Positions 13,901 through 28,748 of a DNA stretch of 64,000 nt are shown here, piece after piece. Source of the DNA: Lucifuga dentata (lineage: Eukaryota; Chordata; Actinopteri; Ophidiiformes; Bythitidae). The stretch's first letter is position 1. Each line of letters opens with the position of its first letter. Position numbers and translations under genes: made by a program. The DNA lies in assembly GCA_014773175.1 (NCBI GenBank), contig VXCM01003250.1, positions 22,818 to 86,817 on the forward strand. The letters run 5' to 3'. The notes under the pieces are model-generated. The model saw only the letters and a list, made by a program, of their open reading frames with translations. It made no database searches and was not told the origin of the DNA.

Positions 13901-15828
13901 TAAGTAAAATATATACGCTAGATATGCACCTTACATAACTGTTCCGACTTACGTACAAATCTGACTTACGAACAGCCGTGGGAACGGAACTCGTTCATAA
14001 CCTGGGGACTGCCTGTATCAACAAGTTGATTTTAACAGCAGAATGAACTGAAACCAATGGAGGTCTGGAAGATAAGAAAAACATTTTACATTTACCATTC
14101 CAGTAGTATGTTTTGGGAAATGATTGTCAGTAATGTAACATGGATGAGAATTGAATATATTAGGCTCAAACATGCAAAATGGGTGGTATGGCCCTTTAAA
14201 TGCATAAATGGCTGCATGTTGAGCATCGTTCTGGCAGCACAGTAGCGTTGGTGTGGGCAAGCATGGGCTTGCTGTTGGAACAGTGAAGACACGTGACATG
14301 AAGCGATCCTCGTTATATCATCCTGATATCCTGATCCGTGATCTAATCTGCCTGGAATCTGATGTATTCCAGGCCAGAGTTCAGTGATGCAGCTCAATTA
14401 GATGTTTATGTTCTGATGTTACATCACTGCGCTGCTGCTTTAGCTGCTCACCTGTGCAGACGCTGCAAACTCTGTGTGTGTGTGTTGAAAAGACTATACA
14501 GGTCATTTTCATGTGTGAAGGTGATTTTCCACGTTTAAAGGACCATACCGGCGATCACGCATCTTTGAGCCAAATATATACAATCTGCATGCACCATACA
14601 GACAACCATTTCCCAAATTATGCTACTTTAGTGGTAAATATTAGACTTGTTTTTCCTACCCTCCATTCTGCCATTAGCTTCAATTCATACAACGTAAAAA
14701 TCAACGTGCAGAGACTTGAAACCTGCTGAGATAAATAATCATCACAGCAAACACGTCTGTTAGGTTTGTTTTAAAATAACTTTAACTGATCTGACACGGA
14801 GCTGCATGGAAGACGATGTATGTCTCCACCAGGAAATATAGTCCCAGGAGAAGACGGCTTTTACCGAAGCACTTGTCAAAGTACTTTGTAAACTGTTTTT
14901 TAAAGGTGCTATATAAATAAAGATTATTATTATTATATTATTATTATTACCGAGAAATTAAAATGATTGTTTCTTCTGCAATCGTGCAAAAGTGTGAGCA
15001 GGCNATTATTATTATTACCGAGAAATTAAAATGATTGTTTCTTCTGCAATCGTGCAAAAGTGTGAGCAGGCGAAACATTGAATTTTAAGGTGTTTGTATC
15101 ACCTGAACATTTGATTTGAAAAATCATTAGAAAAAAATAACTGGAAAACTAAAATATGGTTTTACGTGTTGGAAATTGTCAGTAACATGTTAACATATGG
15201 GCTCAAACATGCATCATAAATTGGGGCGGCACGGTGGTGCAGTGGTTAGCACTGTCACCTCACAGCAAGAAGGTCCTGGCTTCGATTCCCAGCCAGGGCA
15301 GCGCCTTTCTGTGTGGAGTTTGCATGTTCTCCCCATGTTTGCGTGGGTTTCCTCCATGTGCTCCAGTTTCCTCCACCATCATAAAAACATGTATAGGGTG
15401 TGTGTTTGTAATGTATGTCAGGACCCCATCGAAAACAAGATGATACATCTCAAGGGATTTATCCTAATAAATAAAAAAATCACTGGTATGGTCCTTTAAG
15501 GCCAATAAATACAGCCCACATACATGTTACACATTACAATGAGGAGATTCCTCTGATTATAACATTTACATGTCATAATTTACAGTTGCATAATCTAGGT
15601 CTGTTACTCCGATTTATGCTGATTTCAGTCTAATTAGAGAAGTAATTATTGCTTTAATCTGATCATTTTCATCATTTAAATGACGGTATTAACAGGTTAT
15701 TTCATATTCTGATTGGATGAAACGCTGATATCAGCCATGATTAAACAGAACCTTTAGCTCCATGTTCAGAGTCTTGGCTTAGGGCTCTCCGTCTCAGGGT
15801 TTGAACCTGTGACCTCACGCTATGCTGT

Positions 15829-15871
<43 letters not shown>

Positions 15872-18800
15872 CATGACCTACTTATGAGGTCTAATTTGTT
15901 GTCCGTTTGTTCAGGTCGTGATAATTAGACTGTGTCAGAGCAAGACAGGAGGAATAATGAAATCACAGCTTGCATTTCGTGTCCCACTCGTGTGTGTGTG
16001 TGTGCGTGTGTGTGTGTGTGAAAGAGAGAGAGAGAGAGAGACATAAATCNCACTCGTGTGTGTGTGTGTGCGTGTGTGTGTGTGTGAAAGAGAGAGAGAG
16101 AGAGAGACATAAATCAAGTCACACTCTTCCCACAGTGTCTGGAGAAGGTGTTGCTTATTTCCAAACCTGCATTTATCCAGAGGAAGTTTGCTGATCACAC
16201 ACACACACACACACACACACTGCTCAGAAAATACACATTCACACTCGGGAGCTTCCCTGCACAACCACAGGTTCCTGCCGTCAGACACAACAGGAAGTTA
16301 GAGTGTCAGATGTTTTCAGATGAGAAACAGAATCTTTCTTCTTCTTCTTCTTCTTCTTCTTCTTCTCAGTTTACATGAAAGATCAAACTTTCATTAATCT
16401 TAGATTAAAACAATAAGTCATTTTTTTTCAAACATCATGTAAAGACCAGAATCAGGTTGAAATCAGAAAAAACTGACGTATGCTACAGGCCAGAAGTTTG
16501 AGGCTGCCCCAGATTTAAAAAAATAAAATCATCAATACACTGATTTACAATTTATTGCACAGGAAATTACAAAAAATATATAAAATATATATAACTAATT
16601 AGTTTTTAAGCTTATAAGATTTTACAATTGAATGTCTTGTCTTAAAGGACCATACTGATGATTTTGCTTGTAAATACAAGCTGCATACATACGTTACTAA
16701 GCACATAAAACTATTTCCTGTTATTTTCCTAAATCCCTGAATCTTTCAAAACCAATGGAGGTCTGAAAGGTAGGAAAAACATTTTTAATTCACCGTTCCA
16801 GTAGTATGCTTTGGGAAATGATTGTCAGTAATGTATGTGTATGAAAATTGAATATATTAGGCTCAAACATGCAAAATGGACGGTATGGTCCTTTAAGCGC
16901 CAAATCATATCCGTTTGGTAAATTTTTAATTCCGTTCACGCACACATCTTACTCACATTTTTTAAATGGAAATACAGACAAAAATCTCGGTATCATGTAT
17001 GTAAACGAACAATATGAAGGCAGCAACATTATCATCACATTTGATGATAAAAATTAATTCAAAAGTTAAATTTTCTGCCTCAGATCCTTTATTCCATAAT
17101 ACGTTTATATGGAACAAATAAACATATTTATTTCACATAAATATTGTGGGAGTATAATAATAATAGTATAACTGTGGGAACATTTTTCCAGATGCTGGCA
17201 CTATGGCAACCATCTTTAAGAATGATTTCTGTACATACGGTAAAATTTCTCAGCTGAACCGCCATGATGGAGCCACCGAGGATTATGGGAGATTTTGACA
17301 TGTGACAGTAACTAAAGAAATGATGTAAAATGTAGAAATGTAGAAATGATGTAAAGGAATGATGTAACTAAAGAAATTCAGTTTCCTCACCACCGAAATA
17401 TGAAATCTGTTCACGTCCGCTGACATGAGCAGCCGTGCACGTCCACGTCCTGCAGCTGCACGTCGCTGACATGCCGTCAGGTTTACCACCGCACCTGTCT
17501 CAGTATAAACACACACATCACACACACATCAACTGTGCTGCTAAAAAATAACACGTCTAACTATAAAAGCAGGAATCTGTCCGTCTGTGGCACCAACATC
17601 TCTATATCATGTATGAAGCTGAAATTCAGTTCTCAAATTGAGCTGTGCCGGTAAAAAGTAGTCCGTGTGGCAGGATATGCTCCGGGCGTGACGGCATATG
17701 CTCCGGTTCACGGTCGCTGCAAACAAAGCTAGCTCGGACATGCAGAACTAAATTACGGCAGGCTGCTACAGTCCATAAAGTCCAGCCCGTTCGGAACACG
17801 CATGTTTTGCAGTAGTTCATCTAAAACCTGCCACATGCAACATTTTTACACGACATCAAACAGGAAGTGACACTGAAGGTGTGATGAATGATGAACTGGC
17901 TTCAGGTGATCTGTGGCCTCTGGTTCCTAAATCTGCCTGTTTTCACTCAGTGTGCACAGTGGTGCTGCATCACATGAGAGGAAAAGTGGATCCATGTCTT
18001 TTAAATGTTTAAAATAGAAGCTAAAGAATAAGTAAATACATACATAAATACATACATAGATAAATAGAAGCTAACATAAGAACATGGAAATCTGGATATA
18101 TCTCCACTTTTAAGTAGAGGAGATGACACGATTCCAGAGGTTAGGAGATGATATTCACCTTTTAAAGAATTGTTCAAATATTAATAATAATAAATAATAA
18201 TAATAATTTTTGCATTTATTTCATACTTTTCCCTTTGTTTCTTCACGTGTAGACACATTTATTGAAAGTTGTTCATTGTCAGTTTCCTGATAAATGAAAA
18301 CATCTGCACAGTCAACACACACACACACACACCTCTTGGCCTAAATTTGGTAAGAAGGTAAATCTGTTGCTCTGCTTGTCTGATTAAAACAAGTTTGTGT
18401 TTGATTCTCTAATTATCTTGTTTTCACGTTAATTAATGTTTCAGTTTCTGACTCACAGGAAGATAATTAATGTTCATCTTAATATTTACTCAAAGAAAGA
18501 CGTTAATTCAAGTTAATCACAAAATGCAATTAGTTGACATCTCTGCTGTCACATCTGTTTATTGTAGGTTTCTGTTTATTGTTTATTGCATATTTTTTAT
18601 TTTGTATTTTTCTACAGTCAGGAATTCTGTTGAAACGAAGGAACTTTCGGAGAAAATGTCAAGATTTTCACCAGGAAAATTTGTCGTTTGTCGAATAAAT
18701 TATTATTTTTTTTACTGCCAAATTTAATGAAATGATTTTAATGTTAAATATGCCTCATTATCAGGTATCATTGTTATCTCACTGATTCATGCATCTCTGC

Positions 18801-21800
18801 AATAATTAATGATATAATAATAAAATAATAATTTCCCTCTGTAAGGGTTATTTTATCTTAATAATTTTTTCATTAATATGGATCATTTAATATTTGTTCT
18901 TTCTTTGTGAAGCACTTTGTAACTTAAGTTTTGAAAAGCTATATAAATAAAGTTTATTATTTATTAAAAGTTTATTATTAATCAGATTTTGAAGATGGGA
19001 ACTTTATTTATGCAAACTCCACAGATCAGAGACACAAAGTGTTTTAATACTGCAGACGATCGGAAAATGAATTTGATATGTTTTCCTCACATTAATCAGA
19101 GTTTATTTCTATACACACACACACACACACACACCTAAACAGATTAAAGGACCTTACCGGCCATTTTGCATGTCTCAGCCTAATGTATTCAATTTTCATA
19201 TGTCTTACAGTCTGTTGAAAATTTTATATATTAGGCTCAAACAGATTAAAGTTATAAATCAGTCAATGCGGGCAGGACCGTCATGTCTTCTTTCTTTTGG
19301 TTTCCTGAAGGTGGCACTCTTTTCTTTTAGTGTCTCTTTCTAATAATTAGATTTTCTGTCAGGTTGAGGACATTGAGTGCTGTCACATGACTTTAGCTGA
19401 TAGATTTTGGTTTGATTGGATGTTTTTCTGTGTGAAACTGAACCAAACCAACAATTTAGCTCCTGATTCAGACCAGAACAAACGATCTGCAGATCTGATT
19501 CAGACCAGAGCAAACGATCTACAGATCTGATTCAGACCAGAACAAACGATTTGCAGATCTGATTCAGACCAGAACAAACAATCTACAGATCTGACTCAGA
19601 CCAGAACAAACGATCCACAGATCTGATTCAGACCAGAACAAACGATCCACAGATCTGAACATGCCCGTAGATCCTCCAGAGATCTAACACAGCAGTCAGA
19701 TGTGGTTCAGTTACAGATAAACTGTCGTTCCTGTTTTCATTGAGTGAAAAAGCCTCTCGGATCCTGAGCGGTGTTCCTCCTTCGTCTCTCTCTGCAGGAC
19801 GAGGCTGAACGAGCTGAAACGAGCTGTGATTCATGAGCGTCCTGTCCGTGTTTCGATTTATTTGACAGTGATGATGTGCATTAATCTTCTGTAAGCTTGT
19901 AACCAAAACTGAGATGATTTTTTCATAAAGCAGCGAGGCCGCCTCAGACCGGCTTTCTGTCCACCTGCAGCACCGTTACAGCATTTCTATCTGTTAAACT
20001 CTCATATCTGATCTGATTTTCACTCTGAAATTAAATTACTTCTAAGTTTGCAGCTCTGATTTTTTCTGCAAAGTCTGCTTGTGTCGGTGGATTTATTTAT
20101 TTGTACCCTTTATGTATCCGGGGAATCTCTTTGTGCTGAGCGTGCACGCTTGTTTTCCACATCGCACGATTTCACATTCATATCTTTGGACATATTCACA
20201 CCTGGGAGCATCGTGAGCACATTCAGCCCGGCTTAAAGCTCCCCAGTGACACCTGATGAAGGACAGACAAGACTTTCACTTCCTCTCTGCGCATAAGACC
20301 TGAGATCCAAAACACAAGCCTTCAGGTCATGTGTTGCTAATCTTTCAAAGTGAGGAAATCCTTTGGAAAAGTCGACGTTTGTTCTCTTTTGTGGCATTTT
20401 CAATACGAGCCATAATCAGATTAAATCCCAGAGACGCGATTATGTTTGTGTGATTTAGACTTCATGTCTGATCAAGACTGTCTGTATGTTTTCCGTGCTT
20501 TCAGAGACATTAGATGCTGATGGTTATTAGCGTTGGCTGCTCCTTGTCTCATTCTGTCTATGTCTAATCAGCCTGTGATTGGCTGGAAAACAGTCAGTCA
20601 CACGAGTCCACTTTGTCTCTAGGAAAATCCAGATTTGGGAATGTTTCCTACAAAATTGAAAGGAATTGGTGTATTGATTAGTGATTTGACCCCATCAGAT
20701 TTTCACCAACATGAAACAGTCTTCAGCTGGGACTCCTTTAGCCTCAAATAATGACGTAACATCAGCCGTGGAGGATTGTTTTTGGATTTCCATAAAACTG
20801 GGATCGAATCCATCAATTCTTTTTCTGCTGCTTATATGTATCCTGGTTGCCGAGGCAACATGTTGCCCTGTTGTCTGTCTCCCTCACCGTGTCCTGCAGC
20901 TCATCTTCCCTGCTGACCTGGTCACCTTTGAGGGGAAAGCACATAGAGAAAAGACTTCCAGACCACATATGGTTCAGGAAGGAGGGAATGGAATATGGAA
21001 TATATGGGTGGAATATATATATATATGTATATTACCTCCAGTGTATTCTGGTTCTGTCCCATCACCTCCTCCAGTTGGACATGCTGGAATACTTCACCAG
21101 AGAGGAATCATCCTGATTAGATGCTCCGAGCTCCCTCCTGATGTCCGAACTCCTCACGCCGTCCCTCAGGGCGAGTCATGACACCCCGTGCAGGAAACTG
21201 ATCTCGGCCGCTTGCGTCGTGATCTCATTCTTTGGTCACCAGAACGTAGATCAGCCGGTAATTTGAGAGCTTTGCCTTCAGGCTCACAACAGTTTGACAG
21301 TTTGAGCTGCAGATTCCATATCAATACGCTGAGCGACCTCACGCTGCGTCCGACGAGATTATGCCATAAAATAAAGAACGCAACACCTCTGAATGAGATC
21401 TTTCTACATACGTAAGGCGCAGAACTTATCAATCAAACCTCGTAGTTCTTATAGATTAAGGGTAAATACCATTTGGAAAGACACAATGTTGGTCTCAGGT
21501 GAAATCACATGGACACAAGCTGGGACCGGCTCTTTCATGCCACGTTGCCGTGGAACCTTTTGACCTCCTGTCATTTAAATTAGCCAAGCGTAGATCAATC
21601 TATCACAGGGGGCCCTAAGGTGTGACAGCTCACCTTTGACCTGGCAGGTATGGTAACTATTGGCCTACGCCCATCGCCTCGACCTTTAGGATGCTGGAGA
21701 CGATTTGCCGTTTTTAGTATTTTGTTCTTAGACCTTTGAGTATAAAAATCTGCCTGTTAGATTATTTTATCGTGTTTCCAGTATTAATCAGCTTGTTTTA

Positions 21801-24800
21801 GGAATTTTTCTTGAATCGTTCTGTTTCAAGATCCTGATCCTCATTTCTTGAAAAATCCTGAAACGAAATAATTAACATTTTTTCACTTCTTTTAAGAAAA
21901 TTCAGGCCTTTGATAGTTGGAGTAATTAGTTTTTTGCAGCGTGACTGTGCTTTACGTCATTAATATGTAAGGATTTTGGTAAATGTGAGCAGATTGGTTA
22001 CGGTTCTGTTTACATTCGACTTGGGTCGCGTCCTGAGGTTGAAAGTGTTGATCCGTGCTTGTGCTGTCCTGGGACATGCCTCATTTTGACTTTTGGCTCT
22101 GCCCACAACACCTGAGGGGACGCTCTGCTAATCGCTATCCGACTGAAGAATCTGTCAACAAACCTCTGTTCTACTTTTCCGTTCTCTCCCTCCAATCATG
22201 TCCTTCTCTTCCTGTCGTACTTTCCTCTCTTCACTCTCTCCTTCTCCTTTTAAAGCACCATACTGGTGACTTTGCATGTTGAAGTGAAACACTGAAGCTG
22301 AAATGTTGAATTTAAAGGTGGGATCACTTAAAGATTTGATTTAGAAAGATTAAGGGATTAGGTAAAATAACACAAACTAAAGTCTGGTTTGGAAAATGGT
22401 TGGCAGTAATGTAACGCATACCAACACGAGTTCGAATGTGTAAAATCACTGATATGTAGAGGTGTAGAGTAGCCAGAAACTACTCTAGTAAAAGTATTGT
22501 TACTTTATGATAATAGTGACTCAAGTATAAGTAAGAGTACTCACCAAAATAATGACTTGAGTAATAAAGTATCTATAAAAAGATTACTTCAGTAGTGAGT
22601 AACTTAGATCAAGCTTATCCTTTAGAATAATCAACAAGCTATAAAGTCTTATCTGAGGAAAAAAATGCTACGTAGCCACATGTAGCTTCTAATACAATCC
22701 AAATCATATCATATAAAGAAACAGTAGACAGTAATAAATCAGATATTTACCACATAACAAATCATGACAATTCTGGCCTGGCCCCAAGANNNNNNNNNNN
22801 NNNNNNNNNNNNNNNNNNNNNNNNNNNNNNNNNNNNNNNNNNNNNNNNNNNNNNNNNNNNNNNNNNNNNNNNNNNNNNNNNNNNNNNNNNNNNNNNNNNN
22901 NNNNNNNNNAGAACAGGAAAACTTGAGTTAGCATTAGCAGCAGCAGCTAGCTAAGTAGCTAACGTTGCAGCTTACCGCCATGTTTCCTCAAGTTCCATGT
23001 TGATTCTTAGAAGCTGAAATGTCACATTTTTAATGAGACAAAGACGCAACACGTTATGTAGCTGCTGGTTTGGTAGAAAGCTGAGAATTTAGACTCGTTG
23101 CATCGAAGCGACGTCTCGCAGATAATACAAATAAAAAAGTAACGCAACCAATGTGCAACCAAATGTAACAGGATAAAAATATATTTTTTTCTTCATAAAT
23201 ATACTCAAGTATGAGTTAAAAGTATCCTGTAATAAAACTACTCAGTAAAGTACAATTNTATGAGTTAAAAGTATCCTGTAATAAAACTACTCAGTAAAGT
23301 ACAATTTTATGAAAACATTTAAGTAAATGTAATGGAGTAAATGGAACACGTTACTACACACCTCTGCTGGTCCTTTAACACTTCCTATTGTGGTTTTGGA
23401 CACACCTGTTCATTTTGTCTACATTTTTCTCTAATTTTTCTTTTGTCCCAGTCAGTTATTCTGAAATTTGTCCTTTTTATTCTCCATTTTCTCTTTAATT
23501 TTTTGCCCAACCACCTATTTTCCATCTGCCTCTCATTCGTTCAGTCTATAGGTGTAATAAAAATTGGTCATAAAACAGGCCAGTACAGGTAATAATGAAA
23601 GGAAACAATCAGCCGATGCCCGCGGAGAATACGAAATAAAGAAAACAAAGACCTGAGGGAAGATTAGTCAATTATGTCAAAAGAAACACAACATTTGTAT
23701 TCACAACAGACTCAGATGTGTAGTTACACCCTTTAATATGTTACTCTCTCTCTCTCTCTCTCTCTTTCTGCACACCATCTGTCCAGGTGTGCTGTTTACC
23801 CAGATGTGCTGTTAAAGGAAGTTCATTTCCTCGCTCAGCTTGTCTTAAATGCTGTTTTGCCTTTCAAATCAAATGTCTTGGTTTTGACAGAGAAAGCCTG
23901 TTAACGCAGCCTAAAGCTTCACATCGCAGCTTCCATTTTTAAAAGCTTTGTCACTGTTAAAACCACAGGAATCTCCATGTTTAGCAGTTCCACACAGAAA
24001 TTTGTTATAAGTGTAGATGTGTATTTATTCAGTCCCTTCAGGATTTCGTGATGTTTTTTGTGATTTCTGCGGTAAAAAGTACATTTTTTTTGCGGCAGCT
24101 TTTCTGAAATTCTGTGCTACATTCTGCAATGTTTTTTTTTCATGTTAATTTCATATAAAGCAATGAAAAGTCATATGTGCTCAGTTTTAGTATGATTTTA
24201 AGCAGAATACATAATACAAAAACAATTAGAAACATTTAAAGTGCTAAATTTAGTTTATTTTCCTGAACAAACAGCTCTTTTTCTTTTTGTTTAGCATAAT
24301 CAAATGGGATTTTACATGGCGCTAATTAGCGTTGCAGCTGGCGGACATTTACATCTCTAACGTTTTTAGCATAAGTCAGTGGATTTGAACATTTTAAAAA
24401 TTAGCTTCATGGCTAGCAGACGTTTTCTGACTGATGAAATAAAAGTATTTTGGTTCATGATGAGGCTGTGGCGGACATAATGGGAAACCCTGGTAAAAGT
24501 TTGAGTAAAACGCCGCTCACTGTGATTCTTTCAGTGTGTGCCGCAGTCTTCCTGCTGCCGCTTCAGTCATGTGACCTGCCGCTGCTATGCTAACTGTGCT
24601 AACATTCTCTATGCTTTGCTGACTCTGTCCACTTCCTCTGGTGTTCCAGCACAACGTCACACGGAGTCAAAACTATTTCCTACTTTCATGTAAAACATTT
24701 AGAAATAGTTTCTCAGGTCTTTAGCTGTTATTTTTGTTGGTAATGAGATGATGTCAGCATCAACAATCAGCATCATCTTCATACGTGACATGCTGACAGG

Positions 24801-25764
24801 CCAGGAGGAAAAATTTAATGTGTGGTTGGATTGGGCCATTTTCCCCGGTAACAGAGCAGTGATTGGTCAAAATTACAAACCTGCTTTTGATTGGACCCTT
24901 TTATGTGCTAAAAGTGCAGGGATTGGTCAAAATTGCAAACTCTCGCATAAGATGCATTGATTGGTTGATTTTGCATTGAATTATGCAATTGCAGAATCCT
25001 GAAGGCACTGACTTATAGCCTTTAGATTTTTATATGCAGTTAATTTACATACAGCAGTCATCCTCAAAATCTGGACTCCAGTCCAGATCCGAACTGAACC
25101 ACGACTGTCTCTGGACTCTGAGCAAATTATACTTTTCATATGTACTATTTGTAGTTTCTGCGAGACATCTCTGCGATGCGAGTCAAAATTCCCCGCTGCA
25201 AAATGAAACGGAATGTCCGACTGCAAGTTGACAACGCAGCTAGTTAGCTAGTTTGGTCAGGCAAATGATAAAAGATTCTGTTTTCAGGCGTTTATGAATG
25301 AGGGAACGTGTTTCCGTGACGACATTTCTCTCACTGTGTTTTATGAATCCTTTCTTTGATATACGATATTGTGACAAAAGCGAAAAACTAACATTTACTT
25401 TGAGATTTTATGGTTTGAGGATTTTGAGGGTAAATCACAAACCCCAGCAAAGCGTTCGGCTCAGGCCTCGTTTTCATACACGTGTTACGTGTCAGAGCTT
25501 TCATCTGCTGCTGAAGTCGTTTTGGATACAAGCAGCAGGCGGGGCTTTGAATTCCGACACTGTAGAGACTTGTAAGAAGTGATACACTTCTTGGTTCCTG
25601 TTAATGACAAATGAAATGACTTGAAGAATGCCCTCGCCACCCCTCCGTCCACACCCACACCCACACACTCTGAGACGTTCAAACGTGTTGCGGCCTGAAA
25701 GAAATATTCTCTTATTCATCTGCAGGATCAGAAATCAAGTGCCAGCACGTGTAGATATCCAGCT

Positions 25765-25799
<35 letters not shown>

Positions 25800-25809
25800 A
25801 TATAAAGCT

Positions 25810-25852
<43 letters not shown>

Positions 25853-28711
25853 ACATATAAAGCTGGTGTGTGTGCCGACATGGCAGCATCCAGCCAAGTA
25901 TGTGTCAGCTTTGCTCTGGATCTAAAGATGAATGTAAATACCTGCGTTTTCTTCCTGTCGCCTTGCCTCACATCTCTCCCTGCATGTAAAACATCATTCT
26001 ACCTCTTCTCATCGAACCCTTTGTGAGGATTTTTTTTTATTTTTAACTATAATGACCTTAGAACCGCCTGAATGACTTTCATTGTTTTCTGCAGGAAAAC
26101 GTTTCTCTGCATGGAGGATTTTTATTCAGCAAAGTTCTGCTTCACTTTTAAACATTTTATTCCCATTTTGTAGCAGAGCTCTGCTATTTAAAGGACCATA
26201 CCGGCAGCTTTGCATGTTTGATGCATATATACATGTTAGTTTACTGACAGCCATTTTCCAAAATACACTACTGGAGCGGTAAATTTTAGATTGTTTTTCC
26301 TACCTTCCAGACTGCCATTGGTTTCAGTTCATTCCAGTAGATATAAAAAATAAACTTGTATAGACTTGAAACGTGCTGAGATAAATAAATAAATAATCCA
26401 TCACAGGGAACACGATGTCTATTAAGTTTATTTATTTATGTTAGTTTTGTATTTATTGGGCTCAACTATGCAAAATTGCCGGTATGGTCCTCTAAAGGGG
26501 ACATATGCTTTATGCTGTTTCCCTTATGTTTATAGGATAATATAGTAATGATTATGTGTTGCACATTGTCAAAATGTCAGAAATTGATGTTGACACCTAC
26601 AGAAGTGCATCTGTAAGACAAACCTGCAGGTCCTGAACCGCTCTGAAAGCTTCATTTTGATTGGTCGTTGTAACAAGTGAATTTACCTGCCTACATCTGG
26701 TTGGACACGAGGCCAGTGAGCCCATGTTTGGACATCATACGTGTTTGACTGTGTGTGGGTGTAATCAGAACGGAACGGGCTTTTGGAAGCCTTACAGTCT
26801 GTTTTCACTCAGCATGCACAGTGGTGCTGCAGCAGGGGAAGTGGAAGTGAATCAGTGTGGTTTTTTTTTTGTTTTTTTTTTGCACATTATCATTGCAAAT
26901 GGAACATGGAACTCTGGATATGTTCCCGTTTTACTGTGTTCACAACACATTTAAACATATAAACTTTGCTGACCTTTGCTGAACTTTATCAGATCTTACA
27001 CCTCTCAGTTATCTCTCCAGAGTTTGGATTCGACTAATGCAAAAACCGGCTTTTGACCCCAGCGTGGATCTCAGGGAAATGAACGGGCCCTGAAATCATC
27101 GCTATGCAAAAGTACTCAGTAAAGCAGACGACCGCTGAGTATCGAGGAAAGTGCCTGAAAACAGATTAATTGATGCCAAATGAGCCTAAATTTAGGAAAT
27201 ATAAATAGTCTTCACCTTTGTTTATCTTGGAAATGTTACTGTATTTGTAAAATTCTCCATCACATTCTTCGTCTGGGAGGATCAGCTCCCTTTGTCTTCA
27301 TTTCTGCAGTATTTATCAAGGCTGATTTCAGAGAATCAAACCAGCGTGGCATCGATTGGAGCTCTTCTCTAAAGAGAACCAATCCCTTCAGGTCTTTGTT
27401 TAGGATAATTGGCCGATAGAAATGTGTTTGTTGGTTAATTTGGGCCTTTGGCATGCTGAGCTGGACTCTTTTTAGTAAATAAACTGCTGTTGCCTCATTA
27501 GGTCGCTGTATGAGCCGGTAAACGGTGGAGACAAACAGCAGAGCGAGCTGTTATGTCTCATCTGCTCCCTCCTCCAGGGTTTAATTAAACTGGGCTGCAT
27601 TAAATTAGAATTCATGAAACACTTTCTAATACTTTGGGGCTGAAGCTGCACATCAAATCGTCCTACTTTAAAAACCCGCACTTTTATTGTGTTTCTTTAT
27701 GGATTTCTGTTTTAATGCAGTATGTCGCTGTACATTAACCATCTGCAGTCTAAAGCCATTTTTGCTGTTTTTTTCCCACCTGAAAATCTTCATGGAAAAA
27801 AAAAAAAAATTCACTACATGACAAATTTTTGTCTGACAATTTTTTGCCTTTATTCTAGAAAATAATTGATTGTAGAAAAGCAATGTCCTCAAAAATATGA
27901 GGGAAGAAATTTCAAAATTGACAAAAAAAGGTTGGAGAAACATTCTACAAAAAACCAAGAACAAATTTTTGGAAAAAAAAAAAATCTGAAAAATATTTGG
28001 CTCCTAAAACGTCTTGAAAAATTCAAGAAAAAAAAAGCTTTATTCCAGAAAAACCACCAAGACTTTTCTGGCTTTTCTTTGTCAGCAGCAGATTTGAATT
28101 GTTATCTGGTTGAACTGTGGCTTTATTTTTGTGTTTTCAGTTGAAGACATGTTCATGTGTGAGACGGCGGCCATTGCGGACATCGTGATTCTGGTGGACG
28201 GATCCTGGAGTATCGGACGAATCAACTTCAGGCTGGTCAGAACGTTCCTGGTGAACCTCGTCAAAGCCTTTGCCGTGGACTTTGAGCAAACCAGGATCGG
28301 TAAGCAGATTTGGTTTCTGACATCACTCATTTCCTGTTTTAAAGGGGGGACGCCGCTGATTTGACTCAGAAAGTTCATGTAATTGGTCATGAGGAGCAGC
28401 ATTCAGCCTGGAAAAACAATTTTTTAAGGTCATTATGCAAAGTTATCATCACAAGCATTACTTCCTGTTTGAAATGCCTAGAACTTTTAAATTAAATTCA
28501 GTCCCTCAAAACTTCTAGAAATATCTTTAGTTTTCAAACCTGTGATGTCACTAGCAACTCTTGTGATGTCATAGCGATGTCATTTGCATGGCGCCCTCTA
28601 CAAACTAATTTTGATGTCCAATTGGTGGAGTCCCCTTTAAGACTTTCAGATTTAATAAAATATGGAATCTTTGGTCAGCGCTTTCATCCAAACACCCTTA
28701 CTTAGCTTCCT

Positions 28712-28748
<37 letters not shown>

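Larger units (their letters stand above)
14535..15499. mobile_element. TTAA MITE with two nested insertions
   Basis: Starts TTAAAGGACCATACCGG and ends CACTGGTATGGTCCTTTAA. The interior is interrupted by a LINE 3' tail (about 14872-14950) and a tRNA-headed SINE (15224-15470). It also carries the duplicated flank around the N at 15004. Confidence 0.75.
22250..23378. mobile_element. TTAA MITE interrupted by a hAT-like element
   Basis: Left end TTAAAGCACCATACTGG at 22250 and right end GGTCCTTTAA at 23378 belong to the MITE family. About 910 bp of unrelated sequence is inserted just inside the right end. Confidence 0.65.
7316..28140. other. Intron 3 (20.8 kb), the largest in the window
   Basis: Separates the linker exon from VWA-1. 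Individual repeats are listed separately. I see no recognisable exon or RNA gene in 10162-12055, 12660-13690, 16900-17930, 19660-20960, 21430-22249, 23380-24029 or 26960-28140. The stretches at 19680-20600 and 27170-27660 are high-complexity sequence without repeat signs and might hold regulatory elements, which I cannot show. Confidence 0.6.

Noticed and set aside
15224..15300. Possible tRNA gene
   Set aside because: A- and B-box-like motifs belong to a SINE head; no intact cloverleaf or anticodon stem is evident.
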